Below are positions 1-9,100 of a stretch of DNA of 23,377 nt, one piece after another. Every line of letters starts with the position of its first letter. The stretch's first letter is position 1. Both the position numbers and the translations under genes were made by a program. Source of the DNA: Euprymna scolopes (lineage: Eukaryota > Mollusca > Cephalopoda > Sepiida > Sepiolidae); the NCBI GenBank assembly GCA_024364805.1, contig CM044500.1, positions 77,092,032 to 77,115,408 of the forward strand. Direction: 5' to 3'. Under the pieces are notes generated by a model, which saw only the letters and a program-made list of their open reading frames with translations, was not told the origin of the DNA and made no database searches.

Positions 1-1015
1 TTTCACAGCTCATCAGTGCGGCTAGATATATATATATATCGATCAGTTGCGCCCCTATGGTCAAATATATTTTATCTTGAATATAAATCAAATGGAGATT
101 GAAAGTCTTCACTTACAATCTTTTAAAATTGATTTTGAAGATAATTAAACTGATATGAAACTCTGTTTTTCATACTAATGTCCAAATAAACCGGACTAAG
201 AATGTTGCTTGAAAAGGAACATGTTTTCGATTATCATGGTTCCATTATCGCAAATCCGGATGCGAAAATCAGAAGTTGCACGATGCTGTAGGTGAAATAA
301 ATGTAATATGCAAACTAAAATTGTTTATATCTGTGTTGAACATGCTGGGATTACGCAAGTCAAGAGATGTGTCAGGCTTTTAATTTCCCAGCGGCATACG
401 CATGTGTGTATTAATATTGTCCAATTTGAAAAGATAGTAGATTGATGGCCAGTTTTATTGAATGTTAAAAAGTAGATTCCTGGGATGCGTCAATTGAACT
501 AACGCGTTTATCGATGAGAATACTATATGAAATTGAAGCGTGAGAGACCAAAGAGTGTGGCTTTGGAATATGATATTTTATTAATTTCATTGCGTAAGAA
601 ACAAATTAAAATATAATTTTAAAAAGTTAATTATGATAATGACGTAAATTTTATTTTAGACTTGAGCCGAACAAATGTAGAAACCTAATGTATGAAGGAC
701 AGACAGGGGACTTGCCTTCTGTTCTTTCGAATTAATGTCATACAAAATTATCACACGCTTTTTCTGCAAATGTCTCCTACTCACTAACATCTTCTGCACC
801 TACAAAACGTATGTTTTGTCATGATTCTAACGTAAACTAACCTATTTTGTTTCTCATTTACAGTTTTATCGACTTTTCACTGTAAGCCTTACTTTCGTTA
901 CTTATAGAATCTCCCTTGTTATTGTCATTTCCTTTTACAATTTTAGTAATTTTATTACTATCATTATTAGTTTTTGCATTATTATAAATAATATATAATA
1001 ATAGTAGTACTGGTA
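1..1015. other. AT-rich noncoding DNA, nothing recognised
   Basis: No open frame longer than simple-repeat translations, no RNA gene and no recognisable transposon was seen on either strand. A short TA run near 27-40 is the only simple repeat before the triplet tracts begin at about 1016. Confidence 0.6.
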
Positions 1016-1072
1016 GAAGAAAAGAAGAAGATGAAGAAGAAGAAGAAATAGTAGTAGTTGTATTAGTGGTCG
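1016..1072. repeat. Degenerate GAA/TAG triplet microsatellite
   Basis: The plus strand reads mostly (GAA)n grading into (TAG)n and GTT/GTA triplets. It gives a spurious serine- and threonine-rich reading frame on the minus strand (858-1082), which I do not regard as coding. Confidence 0.85.
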
Positions 1073-1383
1073 TGTTTTTCATTCAAACTATTTTGACGTC
1101 CTCCAACCTGACGTGACATTAACTAACGTTAAAAGTTGAATCACCACGACTGATGACGGAAAAACAAAATTAAGTAAAATAATAATCACTCGCAGTCATG
1201 TTTACGCGATTTTTTCTCACTTATTTTTACGCACAAAACACATGTTCCCACGCACACAATCAATTGCAATTGATACAACACCGTTTAAAAACGCTTTGCA
1301 AACGTCCAATTGTGTTTTGTATGTTTCTTATATTTTTTATTTTTTCGATGTTCGCGTTATTAGTTTTTATTTCAAATACTCGG

Positions 1384-1502
1384 TGCGTTGTTGTTGTTGT
1401 TATCATCATCATCATCACCATCATCATTATTATTATAATATTATTATATTTATTATTATTATTAGTAGTAGTAGTAGTTGTTGTTGTTATTGTTGTAGTA
1501 GG
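1384..1502. repeat. Compound trinucleotide microsatellite
   Basis: Successive blocks of GTT, ATC, ATT, TAG and GTT triplets run in one tract of about 120 bp. The two overlapping open frames across it (1198-1560 and 1242-1550) are homopolymeric Val/Ile/Leu or His/Tyr/Ser/Cys runs that follow directly from the repeat. A weaker triplet-rich stretch continues at 1668-1740. Confidence 0.9.
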
Positions 1503-1795
1503 CGCAAGAGTTTATGTTGCATTTCACAAATACAAGCCCATTTACATTAAAAAACTGTGAAACTTAGGAACAGCCGGTTTGATAATTTGAACACTTACAT
1601 AACGATGTTCGGTATTAATTTGAAACCGGTATTGTATTTACATCGCCTATTCTTCTGGATCACTCATTATTAGTAGTTGTGGATGAAGGAGTAGAGAAGT
1701 AGCACTAGAAATATTATATTTAGTAGTAGTTCTCTTATTAGTTTCACGCGATTTCCAACATTGAATAAATACTTATAATGCTAATTATCATATTA

Positions 1796-1976
1796 TGACC
1801 TTCACCTTCACCGAGGTCCGCGACTTGACACACACACAAAAAAAAACAGCCTCTTAATCACTTGCTAACGCACGCGTCACTGTATCGTCCAATTACAACA
1901 ACAACAACAACAACAAAAACAACATTCTCACTCGACCTGCCTTTTATACCACTATCTCAATCCCTCCTCTTGCGCA
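1796..1976 (-). repeat. Downstream (3') LTR of the gag-only element
   Basis: The second copy of the terminal repeat, about 20 bp longer than its partner mainly because of a longer ACA/AAC tract near 1897-1923. The gag reading frame runs into this repeat and terminates inside it, next to the TATA-like box, so coding and promoter sequence overlap here. Confidence 0.6.
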
Positions 1977-2683
1977 TGATGCATTTCCCGCACAATTTTG
2001 GGATAAATGTCCATAACTACCACATTGGAAACAGCGCGGGCGCCCCCGCCCCTTGTTAGTACAACTTCTTGCGAAATGGCCTCGCTGGCCGCAGAAGAAA
2101 CATCTCCCATTGATCGTGGGTCTCAAACTGGGATTCTTTTCAGCATTAGTCTTGGCTGCCTGCGCCATCATTACAACCGGTTCCCTCAGGTCCTCCTCAT
2201 CTCTGATAATGGCTCGAGCGCGTTCTAACAAATGTTCCATGGGCGTTACAGATACGCTGGTGGAAGCCCTCAACAGTTGCTTAACATGGGTGGGAAGGCC
2301 GGCCACAAACGCATACGCCAGTGTTTGCTCTGGCACTCTATTGCCAAATAGAACTGCAAGTTTCTTTAACTCCGCGAAGAAGACGTCCACGGTTTCTCCT
2401 GGCATGAGCTTCCTAGAGGCAAATGTTTCGTAGGCCGTGCAGAGATCCATGGCAAATGCCTTGTAAAAAGCATTTTTTATACAGGTAACATCAGCCTCCT
2501 CCACGGCACTAACTTCTGATATACACTTAGGGCGCCTCCAGCCAACCTCAGGGGAATCACGGTATGCACCCCCTTTACTTCACAGAGGTTGCAGGTCAGC
2601 TCAACCCTTTCGACCCAGTCGACAACAGAAGTGGATCCGTCGAATTCGGGTATCAGTTTTAAATCAAACTTTACCCCAGCCAT
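1944..2683 (-). pseudogene. gag: gag polyprotein remnant with two CCHC zinc knuckles
   Basis: Gag proteins of LTR elements build the cytoplasmic particle and bind element RNA through zinc knuckles. The N-terminal part starts MAGVKFDLKLIPEFDG and continues through a WVERVELTC stretch typical of metazoan Ty3/gypsy-like gag. A central helical region contains FASRKLMPGETVDVFFAELKK and YAFVAGLPTHVKQLLRA. It is followed by two CX2CX4HX4C knuckles, CFFCGQRGHFARSC and CFQCGSYGHLSQNC, both with all metal ligands present. The copy is broken and is best treated as a fossil. Assignment to gag is firm; the exact clade is inferred from recollection of similar animal gag proteins. Confidence 0.85.
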
Positions 2684-2728
2684 AGTTGTCCAGGAAAAGA
2701 GACAAAACGAAATCGCCGAAATAGCTTA

Positions 2729-2890
2729 TGACCTTCACCTTCACCGAGGTGCGCGACTTGACACACACAAAAAAACAGCGTCTTAATCACCTGCTAACGC
2801 ACGCGTCACTGTATCGTCCAATTATAACAACAACAACCTTCTCACTCGACCTGCCTTTTATACCACTATCTCAATCCCATCTCCTGCGCA
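2729..2890 (-). repeat. Upstream (5') LTR of the gag-only element
   Basis: A copy of the terminal repeat, oriented for minus-strand transcription. A GTATAAAAGG box near 2860-2870 could position a transcription start about 30 bp downstream. It is a near match to 1796-1976 along its whole length. Its outer edge is set only by where similarity to the other copy stops, so the true U3 could extend beyond 2890. Confidence 0.6.
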
Positions 2891-4747
2891 TGCGCCCGTA
2901 GATTCCTGACAACCTCGAGACTTCCGCTTATAAAAACCCAAGTTTTGTTGTCGCGCATGGCTATACAAGGCACAAACACGTGGGCGTTTGTTTTGTTGGT
3001 AAGTACTACAGATATCACTGTTGTTGTATTTTATAATTCGCTGCCAGCCATATTTCATGCATTTTTCCAACATATTTCTATGACATAAGAAATATTCGCC
3101 GACACATAACTTATTCTAATTCTTCTGAATAATACAGTTGTTTCCATCGTCATTACCATTACTTTTATCAGTTTTTCGCGGTCGCCTGGCATAAAATGAC
3201 AGGAACCATCTTGAAAGAGCAGTGACCTCTGTCGGTAACAGTGAGTACAATAGATTACAATAACTAGCGTCCATTTCACTTCAGAGCAATCCAATAGGGC
3301 TCAAAAGCTGTCATGATCGAGGAAGCCAATGCACGCTGGTAAACGCAAATAACTGCCTCAATTTATTTCTGGACTAGTCATATAGAGGCAGATACTGACC
3401 ACCAGTAACAGACACTGTAAACCGGGAACTGGCAGTGATAGTGGTAAAAGCAGCCAATATAAACGAGTACTTGCCAGTAAGTGTTAGTAAATGCTAAGTC
3501 ACACCAGTAATCACCTCAATACAGTACCAACCAGTGGCTAATGCAATCCACCACGGCAAGACAATGCAGGACAGTGGAAGTCAATTGGTTTCATTTAGAA
3601 CACGGCGTCGATGCCAGGATTGACAGTGGTCTCCACTAAAATCGTGGTTTAATTTGTTTTGGGAGAGGGTCATTACCGAATCTGCTCTGGTTTTGTGTCA
3701 TACTTCAGCCGGCCAACATAAGTCCACGGGTCCCGTTAATAAACCAATAAAAGGAATTGCTACATTCAAGAGGTGAAATTCTGAACGGGCAGTTTATTTT
3801 CACACGTTCACGCCGAAAACGACATCCATAGTGTTGCGCATCTCGCGAGCAAACTGTATTAATTTGATATCTGTATGAAAGACATCGACGAAGCCCTTTC
3901 TTTTCTAGTAGAAGACAACAATGCAATTTATGAACAGGGGCTGTTGTATTGAGAGACCGGCAAAACATGGCACAATGAAGGAATATTCGTGAGTGAACGT
4001 AGTTTCACCTCATCTATGAGACGTCCGCCAGTATCCACGAATGGTACGAAATTCCGAAGACAATAGATGTACATAGGCAATATTTTTGCATTAAACTATA
4101 AATGAGATCACAACAATGCCAACACAGAAAAATGTGAGAAGAGATTCCTCTTGATTTCTTAAATGATAATATTTACTCTATTAAATATTGGATGTGCTTG
4201 CACATAGAGAAGTAAAAATAGGACAAAAAACACATATATAAAGCAAGACCTAATATTTTCGTCAATTAGTCATTTGGACTAGATAAAAAGCTAAGGTATA
4301 CCTTGCAATGTCCTTTAAGATTATAACCATAATTATTCTAGCTATGAACAGTTGTTTCAGAGGTTAATTAAATATATTTTTCTTTATTCAAGTATATTTT
4401 AATATGTAAAAACTAATATGTAACCCCCCCCCCAAATAAAAATATGTGAAAATATCAGATTAGGTGGGGAAGTTCTGAAATTTTTGTTTGCATATTATTT
4501 TATTTCAGTTTTTATATAGTTCAGTGTTTTTAAATAAGTCTGTAAAAAATAACGAAATAGATTAATAATTTTATTTTTAAAAGAATTTACAAAAACACCT
4601 TGTCTTCATCAAAATATGTAGAAATAACATTCGATTCAAATGTTTAGTTTATGTTTGTAACATTATGGAGATTTTTTGGAAAATTCGACAGTTTTACGAA
4701 TAGTAAAAAAAAGAATGAGATGTTTCAATATTTTTTTACTTGAGAAA
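2891..4747. other. Unassigned noncoding DNA
   Basis: No coding or RNA gene is supported. The minus-strand open frames at 2858-3073, 3055-3294 and 3705-3968 have no recognisable domain, and the first partly reads the LTR. Positions 3390-3620 are noticeably richer in CCAGT/CAGTG words than the surroundings, which looks like a degenerate repeat. A C9 run lies at about 4425-4433. Confidence 0.5.
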
Positions 4748-4750
4748 CAG

Positions 4751-4751
<1 letters not shown>

Positions 4752-4785
<34 letters not shown>

Positions 4786-4853
4786 TCTGTATATATATAT
4801 GTATATGTATACGCATGCACATATATGTTTTTGTGCGTTTATATATATGCATG

Positions 4854-4911
<58 letters not shown>
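4752..4911. repeat. (TA)n / (TG)n compound microsatellite
   Basis: A pure TA run at about 4752-4781 is followed by interrupted TA/TG sequence and a (TG)n run at about 4865-4911. The open frames across it on both strands (poly Ile-Tyr, Val-Cys or His-Thr) are artefacts of the repeat. Confidence 0.95.
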
Positions 4912-4912
<1 letters not shown>

Positions 4913-5031
4913 ATTCGTGTTTTCGTATAACGTATATCCTTTCCAAGAACTACACAATTTCAAAATGTTAGATTCTGTTGTATATATTTGCGGGTATTCT
5001 TTCATTCGCGTTCAGAAGAGGTGAATGAGGC

Positions 5032-5280
5032 TTGAAGAAAATATTCAACATGCGCGACACAATGAGGTTTGGAAATTGGCAAGTACACTGGACGCGATGG
5101 GAACGAATACGGCCTCGAATAAAAAAAGACATGGCGGAAATTGCCAAGTTAATTCACATGGAAAAAGTTATAGAATATGAGAGAAAGGAATACACATTGC
5201 CTGGAGTCGGCCTGTGTCACAAAGTCTTTTCTAAACACAAAGAATGCTGCATCGCTTTTGCTAACACTGACCCGATATAG
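5032..5280 (+). CDS. Unrecognised 82-aa open reading frame
   Basis: The open frame starts MKKIFNMRDTMRFGNWQVHW and ends CIAFANTDPI. It is not a simple-repeat translation. It is rich in charged residues, with basic and acidic helices in the middle (ERIRPRIKKDMAEIAKLI) and a few Cys/His residues near the C terminus (GLCHKVFSKHKECC). I recognise no family. There is no visible splice-site logic, no signal peptide and no membrane segment. It sits between two microsatellites with no neighbouring gene. It could be a fragment of an old transposon protein, a decayed host exon or a chance frame; a frame this long in AT-rich DNA can occur by chance but is more protein-like than its neighbours. Confidence 0.22.
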   Translation: MKKIFNMRDTMRFGNWQVHWTRWERIRPRIKKDMAEIAKLIHMEKVIEYERKEYTLPGVGLCHKVFSKHKECCIAFANTDPI

Positions 5281-5353
5281 AATAGAGAAATAGATTTACA
5301 GATAACAGCGTGATCTCGAAATCAGAATTACATACATAATTTTTTTTCTAAAC

Positions 5354-5369
5354 ACACACACACACACAT

Positions 5370-5418
<49 letters not shown>
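5354..5418. repeat. (CA)n / (TA)n microsatellite
   Basis: A CA run at about 5354-5386 passes directly into a TA run at about 5386-5418. Confidence 0.95.
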
Positions 5419-5421
<3 letters not shown>

Positions 5422-5824
5422 AAACACAGTCATGTGTTCATCAATATTTCGTATTATATATAAACTGCGTCAATCGCCTTATTGCAGATTGTTAAAATAT
5501 CGATATTTCACTAAATATGGGTCAGAACAAAATGAAAATGATATCATCAAACGACCGCCTTAACGTCAGTTATTTCCAAACATTTTATTCAAATTCATGC
5601 GATATTCACGAAGTTATGACATTTTATTATTTTTCGTGGGATTTCCACTGCCCATTGCTTTATTGCAGGTCTTTTAAAATGTTGTTTTAGGGCAAAAATA
5701 CAATGTCTTACCATGCGAACTTTATTTTTTATTATATTTTTCTGTCAAACTATAATGAGAAAAATCACATCCTAGGTGCTAAGCCTCAAATAAATGAATT
5801 ATTTATTGATATATCCACTATTTT
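5419..5824. other. AT-rich noncoding DNA
   Basis: No gene is seen. Two weakly similar segments, around 5480 and 5660, share a TTATTGCAG word followed by AAAAT-rich sequence, too diverged to call a repeat. Confidence 0.5.
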
Positions 5825-6765
5825 TTTTAAATAACCTTCAACCTTTTGTCTCCCGGGGAAGTCAATTGGTTGTTCTCAAAAATGAGTTATGGCTCTAGCA
5901 ATATCAGCTATGTTCTCCACAAGGCATCTTTTGAAGTAAATTGCCTTCCTCCCTCATAAACCCTTCTTTTTAATATTGACCAGAGATATGCAATGTCATT
6001 AAAATCTGGAGAACATGGTGGTCAGGTCTTGAGAGTTTCTCCAAAGAAGCCCATGAATTCAAAGAATCGGATGGTGCATTGTCATGCATAGAAATCATTT
6101 GAAAGCGACGCGACAATGGTAGGTCATCTAGCTATGGTGACAACTGTTTATCCAAAATTGCTGGTAAATTTTACACTTTCTGGGACTCAAAATAGTCGAA
6201 CCAACTTATCCCTAATGATTCCCGCTTAAAACATGATTACTTCACCTTCTCGTTCGCGATAAACTCTGGAAGGGGTTGGAGTTCCGTTCGAGTTCCAGAC
6301 TTTGACCCATCCATCAGGACCGACAAGAGAAGCACAGGTCTCATCTGTAAATTGGAAATCCATTTTTATATAATTCTGTGTTCAAGTCAGTCGTTCTTCC
6401 TTGTGTTGTTTGCTCAATGGAGGCCTCAAATAGTTTTTTATGTTCCTTGCAATTTCATTAAACACATTATATCGGCCCTGACTGGATCTAGGAGCGAATC
6501 CAGCATTGCAAAAATGGAAGCACTGGTGCTGTTTAGGTTTTGTTGACTTCCCTACGAATTTTTCCGAATATCACAATGTGATTGGTTTCTGCTGGTGGCC
6601 TTATCCTTTTTGAATTTGGTGTTCTGGTTGTTCACGAATAAAGCCAAAGTTCACGGATCCCTTTCCAGCCCCATAGTTAAATCTTTGATGAACAATCCTT
6701 CTGCGATTTCAGCAACAATCCTTCCTTTTTCGATAATCGTTAATCGCTCCTTATTTGGCATTTTT
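5825..6765 (-). pseudogene. Decayed Tc1/mariner-superfamily transposase
   Basis: The sequence reads on the minus strand from an ATG at 6759-6761: MPNKERLTIIEKGRIVAEI is the start of the helix-turn-helix DNA-binding region. Downstream come FTDETCASLVGPDGWVKVWN, holding the first catalytic Asp (codon near 6343), then GIIRDKLV, then MHDNAPS, holding the second Asp (near 6083). Next are SPDFNDIAYLW and SILKRRVYEGGRQFTSK. In a functional DDE transposase the third catalytic residue is the Glu of an NPIE-type motif. Here that position is Ala (NDIA, codon 5989-5991). In-frame stops occur, for example soon after the DNA-binding start and after the VIMF stretch, and the frame changes between the second and third motifs, so the copy is dead. 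Terminal inverted repeats were not found. The family is firm and the exact lineage is not. Confidence 0.9.
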
Positions 6766-6780
6766 AAAGAGATGCAATAA

Positions 6781-7449
6781 AGCGATGTCCAGTATAAAAT
6801 AGTTGATAATAAATACAATGTAATAACTTCGTAAATATCCTATGGATTTGAATAATATTTTGGGAAATAACTAACCTTAGGACAGTCATTTGATGATACA
6901 ATGTTCATTGTTGTGTGATGTATAATTAGTGAAATATTGATATTACTAATCTTCTATAAAGCGATTGGCACAGTTTATATAATTATTACTAATCCGCTTT
7001 ACGCTTCGTGATCCCAAGGTCCGTATAAATATTATATTTTTATTCATGCAGATTACTTTATTTCTAAATATAGAACCAATTTTCAATTGATTAACATCTA
7101 CGATATATTTATGATTTCAAAAGTTACAAAAACATATGACTTTCGTACCATCCGCGAAACAAAGCACTCAAGTCTTGGGCGTTTTTTTAAAATTCTCTCA
7201 AGCAATCTAACACTTAGATATATCGATAAATTGATACAAAATTTCAATAATGAGTTGGAGTTTTGAATCTTTAGTTTTGCGCATACGGCAAAAGGCGCTG
7301 TATTCGATTTATCCTGTTTTGGTAAACTCAATTTCATTTTTGCCCTCTTTGCCAACTAAAACCTAAATCAAAAGTATGGTAGAAGTGGCAATCCCCTATA
7401 TATTAAATATCAACTCTGTAAACTTAATGTTTGAGGAATTTGGTAGATA
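6781..7449. other. AT-rich noncoding DNA
   Basis: No supported gene. The minus-strand open frame at 7098-7355 has no recognisable domain. A plus-strand open frame just before this stretch (6595-6780) is a shadow of the transposase remnant. Confidence 0.55.
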
Positions 7450-7485
7450 CTTTTCGCACACACACGTCGACAAGATCCCTTATAT

Positions 7486-7531
<46 letters not shown>

Positions 7532-7557
7532 TTTTCGCTCACACGTAGTAAAGGTCC

Positions 7558-7613
<56 letters not shown>
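7450..7613. repeat. Duplicated TA microsatellite with conserved lead-in, then (GA)n
   Basis: Two TA arrays (about 7480-7528 and 7562-7592) are each preceded by a similar lead-in of about 30 bp, of the form TTTTCGC..CACACGT followed by ..TCC.TT (7450-7480 and 7531-7561). This suggests tandem duplication of a unit of about 80 bp. The second array continues into (AG)n at 7592-7613. Confidence 0.7.
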
Positions 7614-7924
7614 TGTGTGTGCTAGAATGTTTCCATGTAACATTCTTCAGAACTATACAAAATGTAGAGACTATGCATAAATATAATGCAATATAATAGT
7701 GACATGTAACCAATTATTTAACAATAAAACATAGCATGAATGCATTATTAATTACAGATTGGTTTGTAAAGGATTATGCAAATTATTTAAACTTCATGTA
7801 GTAGCTCGGAAATACATAAGGAAATATATGAAATTAGTTTTTAAATGCAAAAGTAGGCTTTTAATTAAAATGTCAAAGCAAGAAAAAAATTCAATTTTAT
7901 AGGTATATATAGAGAGAAACATAC

Positions 7925-7994
7925 AGATGGATAGATAGATAGATAGATAGATAGATTGATAGATACCTACACACATACATACATACATACATAT
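7925..7994. repeat. (GATA)n and (CATA)n tetranucleotide microsatellite
   Basis: A run of GATA units at about 7927-7966, with one interruption, is followed by CATA/CACA units at about 7970-7993. The minus-strand open frame over it is a translated repeat. Confidence 0.95.
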
Positions 7995-8259
7995 GCGACT
8001 ATTATTTTTGGTAAATTTAAAAGATATTTAACACATTGATGAATATAAATAATCCTTTTGTCTCTTTGCGGTTTGGCAATATCCGTATTTTAAAACATAC
8101 AAAATTTCAAAAATTGAAAGTCGTGTAGTATTTAATATTGCGTGAAGGACTTATGTTGCATTGTTTAAATATTGGCTTCATCGTTTGTGTGTATTTTGAA
8201 TACTTACTCATTTTAATTATGAAGTACATTTAAATGATGTTGTATAGCACAAGTCTTTA

Positions 8260-8632
8260 TATGCGCCCCGGTCCATAACTCGCATGTCGCCAGATCAGAA
8301 GCTCGGGCGGGTGGTTATAAAATCCTTCCCTGTCCTCCCTACTCTCCTTACCTTGCACCCTCTGACTTTCACCTCTTTCCAGCAAGGAAGTTGTTTTTGA
8401 AAGGAAAGCGTTTCCCATATGATGCAACCTTGATTTCTGAAGTCACGTCGTGGTTGGAGGACCAACCTGAGGTGTTCTATAAAAACGGTCTCCAGAGCTG
8501 CATCAAACAATGGTAGAAATGCATAACTCTGGGTGGTTCCTATGTCGAGAAAAACTAATAACTGTGTCAAGTTTCGTTGCTCTACTTCTATGGGAAGTGG
8601 GTCAGGGGCATTACTTATTGCACGCCCCTCGT
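8260..8632 (+). mobile_element. 3' end of a mariner transposon with terminal sequence
   Basis: This is a 5'-truncated mariner. It contains the C-terminal transposase region (8283-8558), a short 3' untranslated region, and a terminus whose reverse complement starts CGAGGGGCGTGCAATAAG. I recall that sequence as a mariner-type inverted-repeat end. The element is followed directly by a TA dinucleotide at 8631-8632, the target used by this superfamily. No matching 5' inverted repeat is present in the upstream sequence, so only the right end survives. Confidence 0.85.
8283..8558 (+). pseudogene. Mariner transposase C-terminal fragment
   Basis: The frame beginning HVARSEARAGGYKILPCPPY contains YSPYLAPSDFHLFPARKLF, the mariner signature usually written YSPDLAPSDYHLF. 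The third Asp of the DD34D catalytic triad (PSD) is kept, while the Asp of the SPD motif is Tyr. It continues FLKGKRFPYDATLISEVTSW, LEDQPEVFYKNGLQSCIKQW and KCITLGGSYVEKN, then the natural stop at 8556-8558. One in-frame TAG lies at 8514-8516, where the family normally has a charged residue before KCI. The first two catalytic Asp residues are missing because of the truncation, so it is inactive. The minus-strand open frame at 8295-8570 is a shadow. Confidence 0.92.
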
Positions 8633-8757
8633 ATGACGTTATAATTGTGTGTGATGTTCAACGTCGATTTTATATCACAATTATTAAATCAAATTCTAAC
8701 CTTATTTCTTTCATAAAGACGTTCGACGATCCCTAAGAACAGGTAATATTCCATTTT

Positions 8758-8759
<2 letters not shown>

Positions 8760-8838
<79 letters not shown>

Positions 8839-8843
8839 CATAT

Positions 8844-8880
<37 letters not shown>

Positions 8881-8977
8881 TTATAATAATAATAATATTC
8901 TTATAATTATTATTATTATTATTAATAATAATAATAACAATAATAATAATAATAACAACAACAACAACAACAACAAC
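8760..8977. repeat. Compound (TA)n-(AAT)n-(AAC)n microsatellite
   Basis: A TA array at about 8760-8834 is followed by AAT/ATT blocks that switch strand (8845-8955) and then by (AAC)n at about 8953-8977. The tract ends 50 bp from a tRNA-like sequence on the minus strand and may have grown from the simple-repeat tail of a SINE; that link is inference. Confidence 0.95.
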
Positions 8978-9027
8978 TTTTAAAACGGTTTATTAATGTT
9001 TTCAATAGTAAATTATGTAACCAGATA

Positions 9028-9100
9028 CTTGCCCGAGCGATTTGAATCCCGGAACCACGTATTATTAAATTTGACTTGATAACCGTTCGGCCAACGCTGC
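9028..9100 (-). repeat. tRNA-Ser-like sequence, probable SINE head
   Basis: Read on the minus strand, it starts GCAGCGTTGGCCGAACGGTT, which matches the start of many eukaryotic serine/leucine tRNAs and includes an A-box-like TGGCCGAACGGTTA. About 30 nt later GGGATTCAAATCGC resembles a B box. The 3' acceptor strand that should pair with GCAGCG is absent and the middle is degenerate, so it is not a functional tRNA. A tRNA-derived SINE or tRNA pseudogene fits best. Its downstream side runs into GTT/ATT repeats, as SINE tails often do. Confidence 0.5.

Larger units (their letters stand above)
1796..2890 (-). mobile_element. Fossil gag-only LTR retroelement (Ty3/gypsy-like)
   Basis: Two direct repeats of about 160-180 bp (1796-1976 and 2729-2890) flank a minus-strand gag region, and each repeat begins TG and ends CA. 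Each contains a TATA-like box on the minus strand, as expected of LTRs. Nothing resembling protease, reverse transcriptase, RNase H or integrase lies between them, so this is a small non-autonomous or internally deleted element of about 1.1 kb. It is broken, with about one or two breaks. By eye the two repeats differ by roughly six to eight substitutions plus length changes in CA, A and AAC tracts, so the insertion is not recent but is younger than much of the window. I found no target-site duplication and no clear tRNA primer-binding site. Ty3/gypsy is inferred from the gag type, not from pol. Confidence 0.7.

Noticed and set aside
1150-1166. CTGATGACGGAAAAAC, which looks like a hammerhead core
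   Set aside because: The CTGATGA and GAAA boxes are separated by only two bases, so no stem II can form.
858-1560. Open frames rich in Ser/Thr or Val/Ile/Leu/His that might look like membrane or low-complexity proteins
   Set aside because: They are direct translations of triplet microsatellites, and overlapping frames give equally long homopolymers.
1862-2786. Plus-strand open frames over 1862-2786
   Set aside because: They are antisense shadows of the minus-strand gag and its LTRs.
2858-3073. 71-aa minus-strand frame ending in the same residues as the gag frame
   Set aside because: The shared ending comes from the LTR copy it reads through; the rest has no recognisable domain.
6352-6780. 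Plus-strand frames of 61-64 aa with hydrophobic stretches
   Set aside because: They are antisense to the Tc1/mariner remnant, whose motifs read on the minus strand.
7921-7994. Evenly spaced short repeats as a CRISPR-like array
   Set aside because: They are simple GATA/CATA tetranucleotides with no spacers, in an animal-type genome.
8295-8570. 91-aa minus-strand frame
   Set aside because: It is the reverse strand of the mariner transposase C terminus, whose plus-strand motifs (PSDFHLF, YVEK) are unambiguous.
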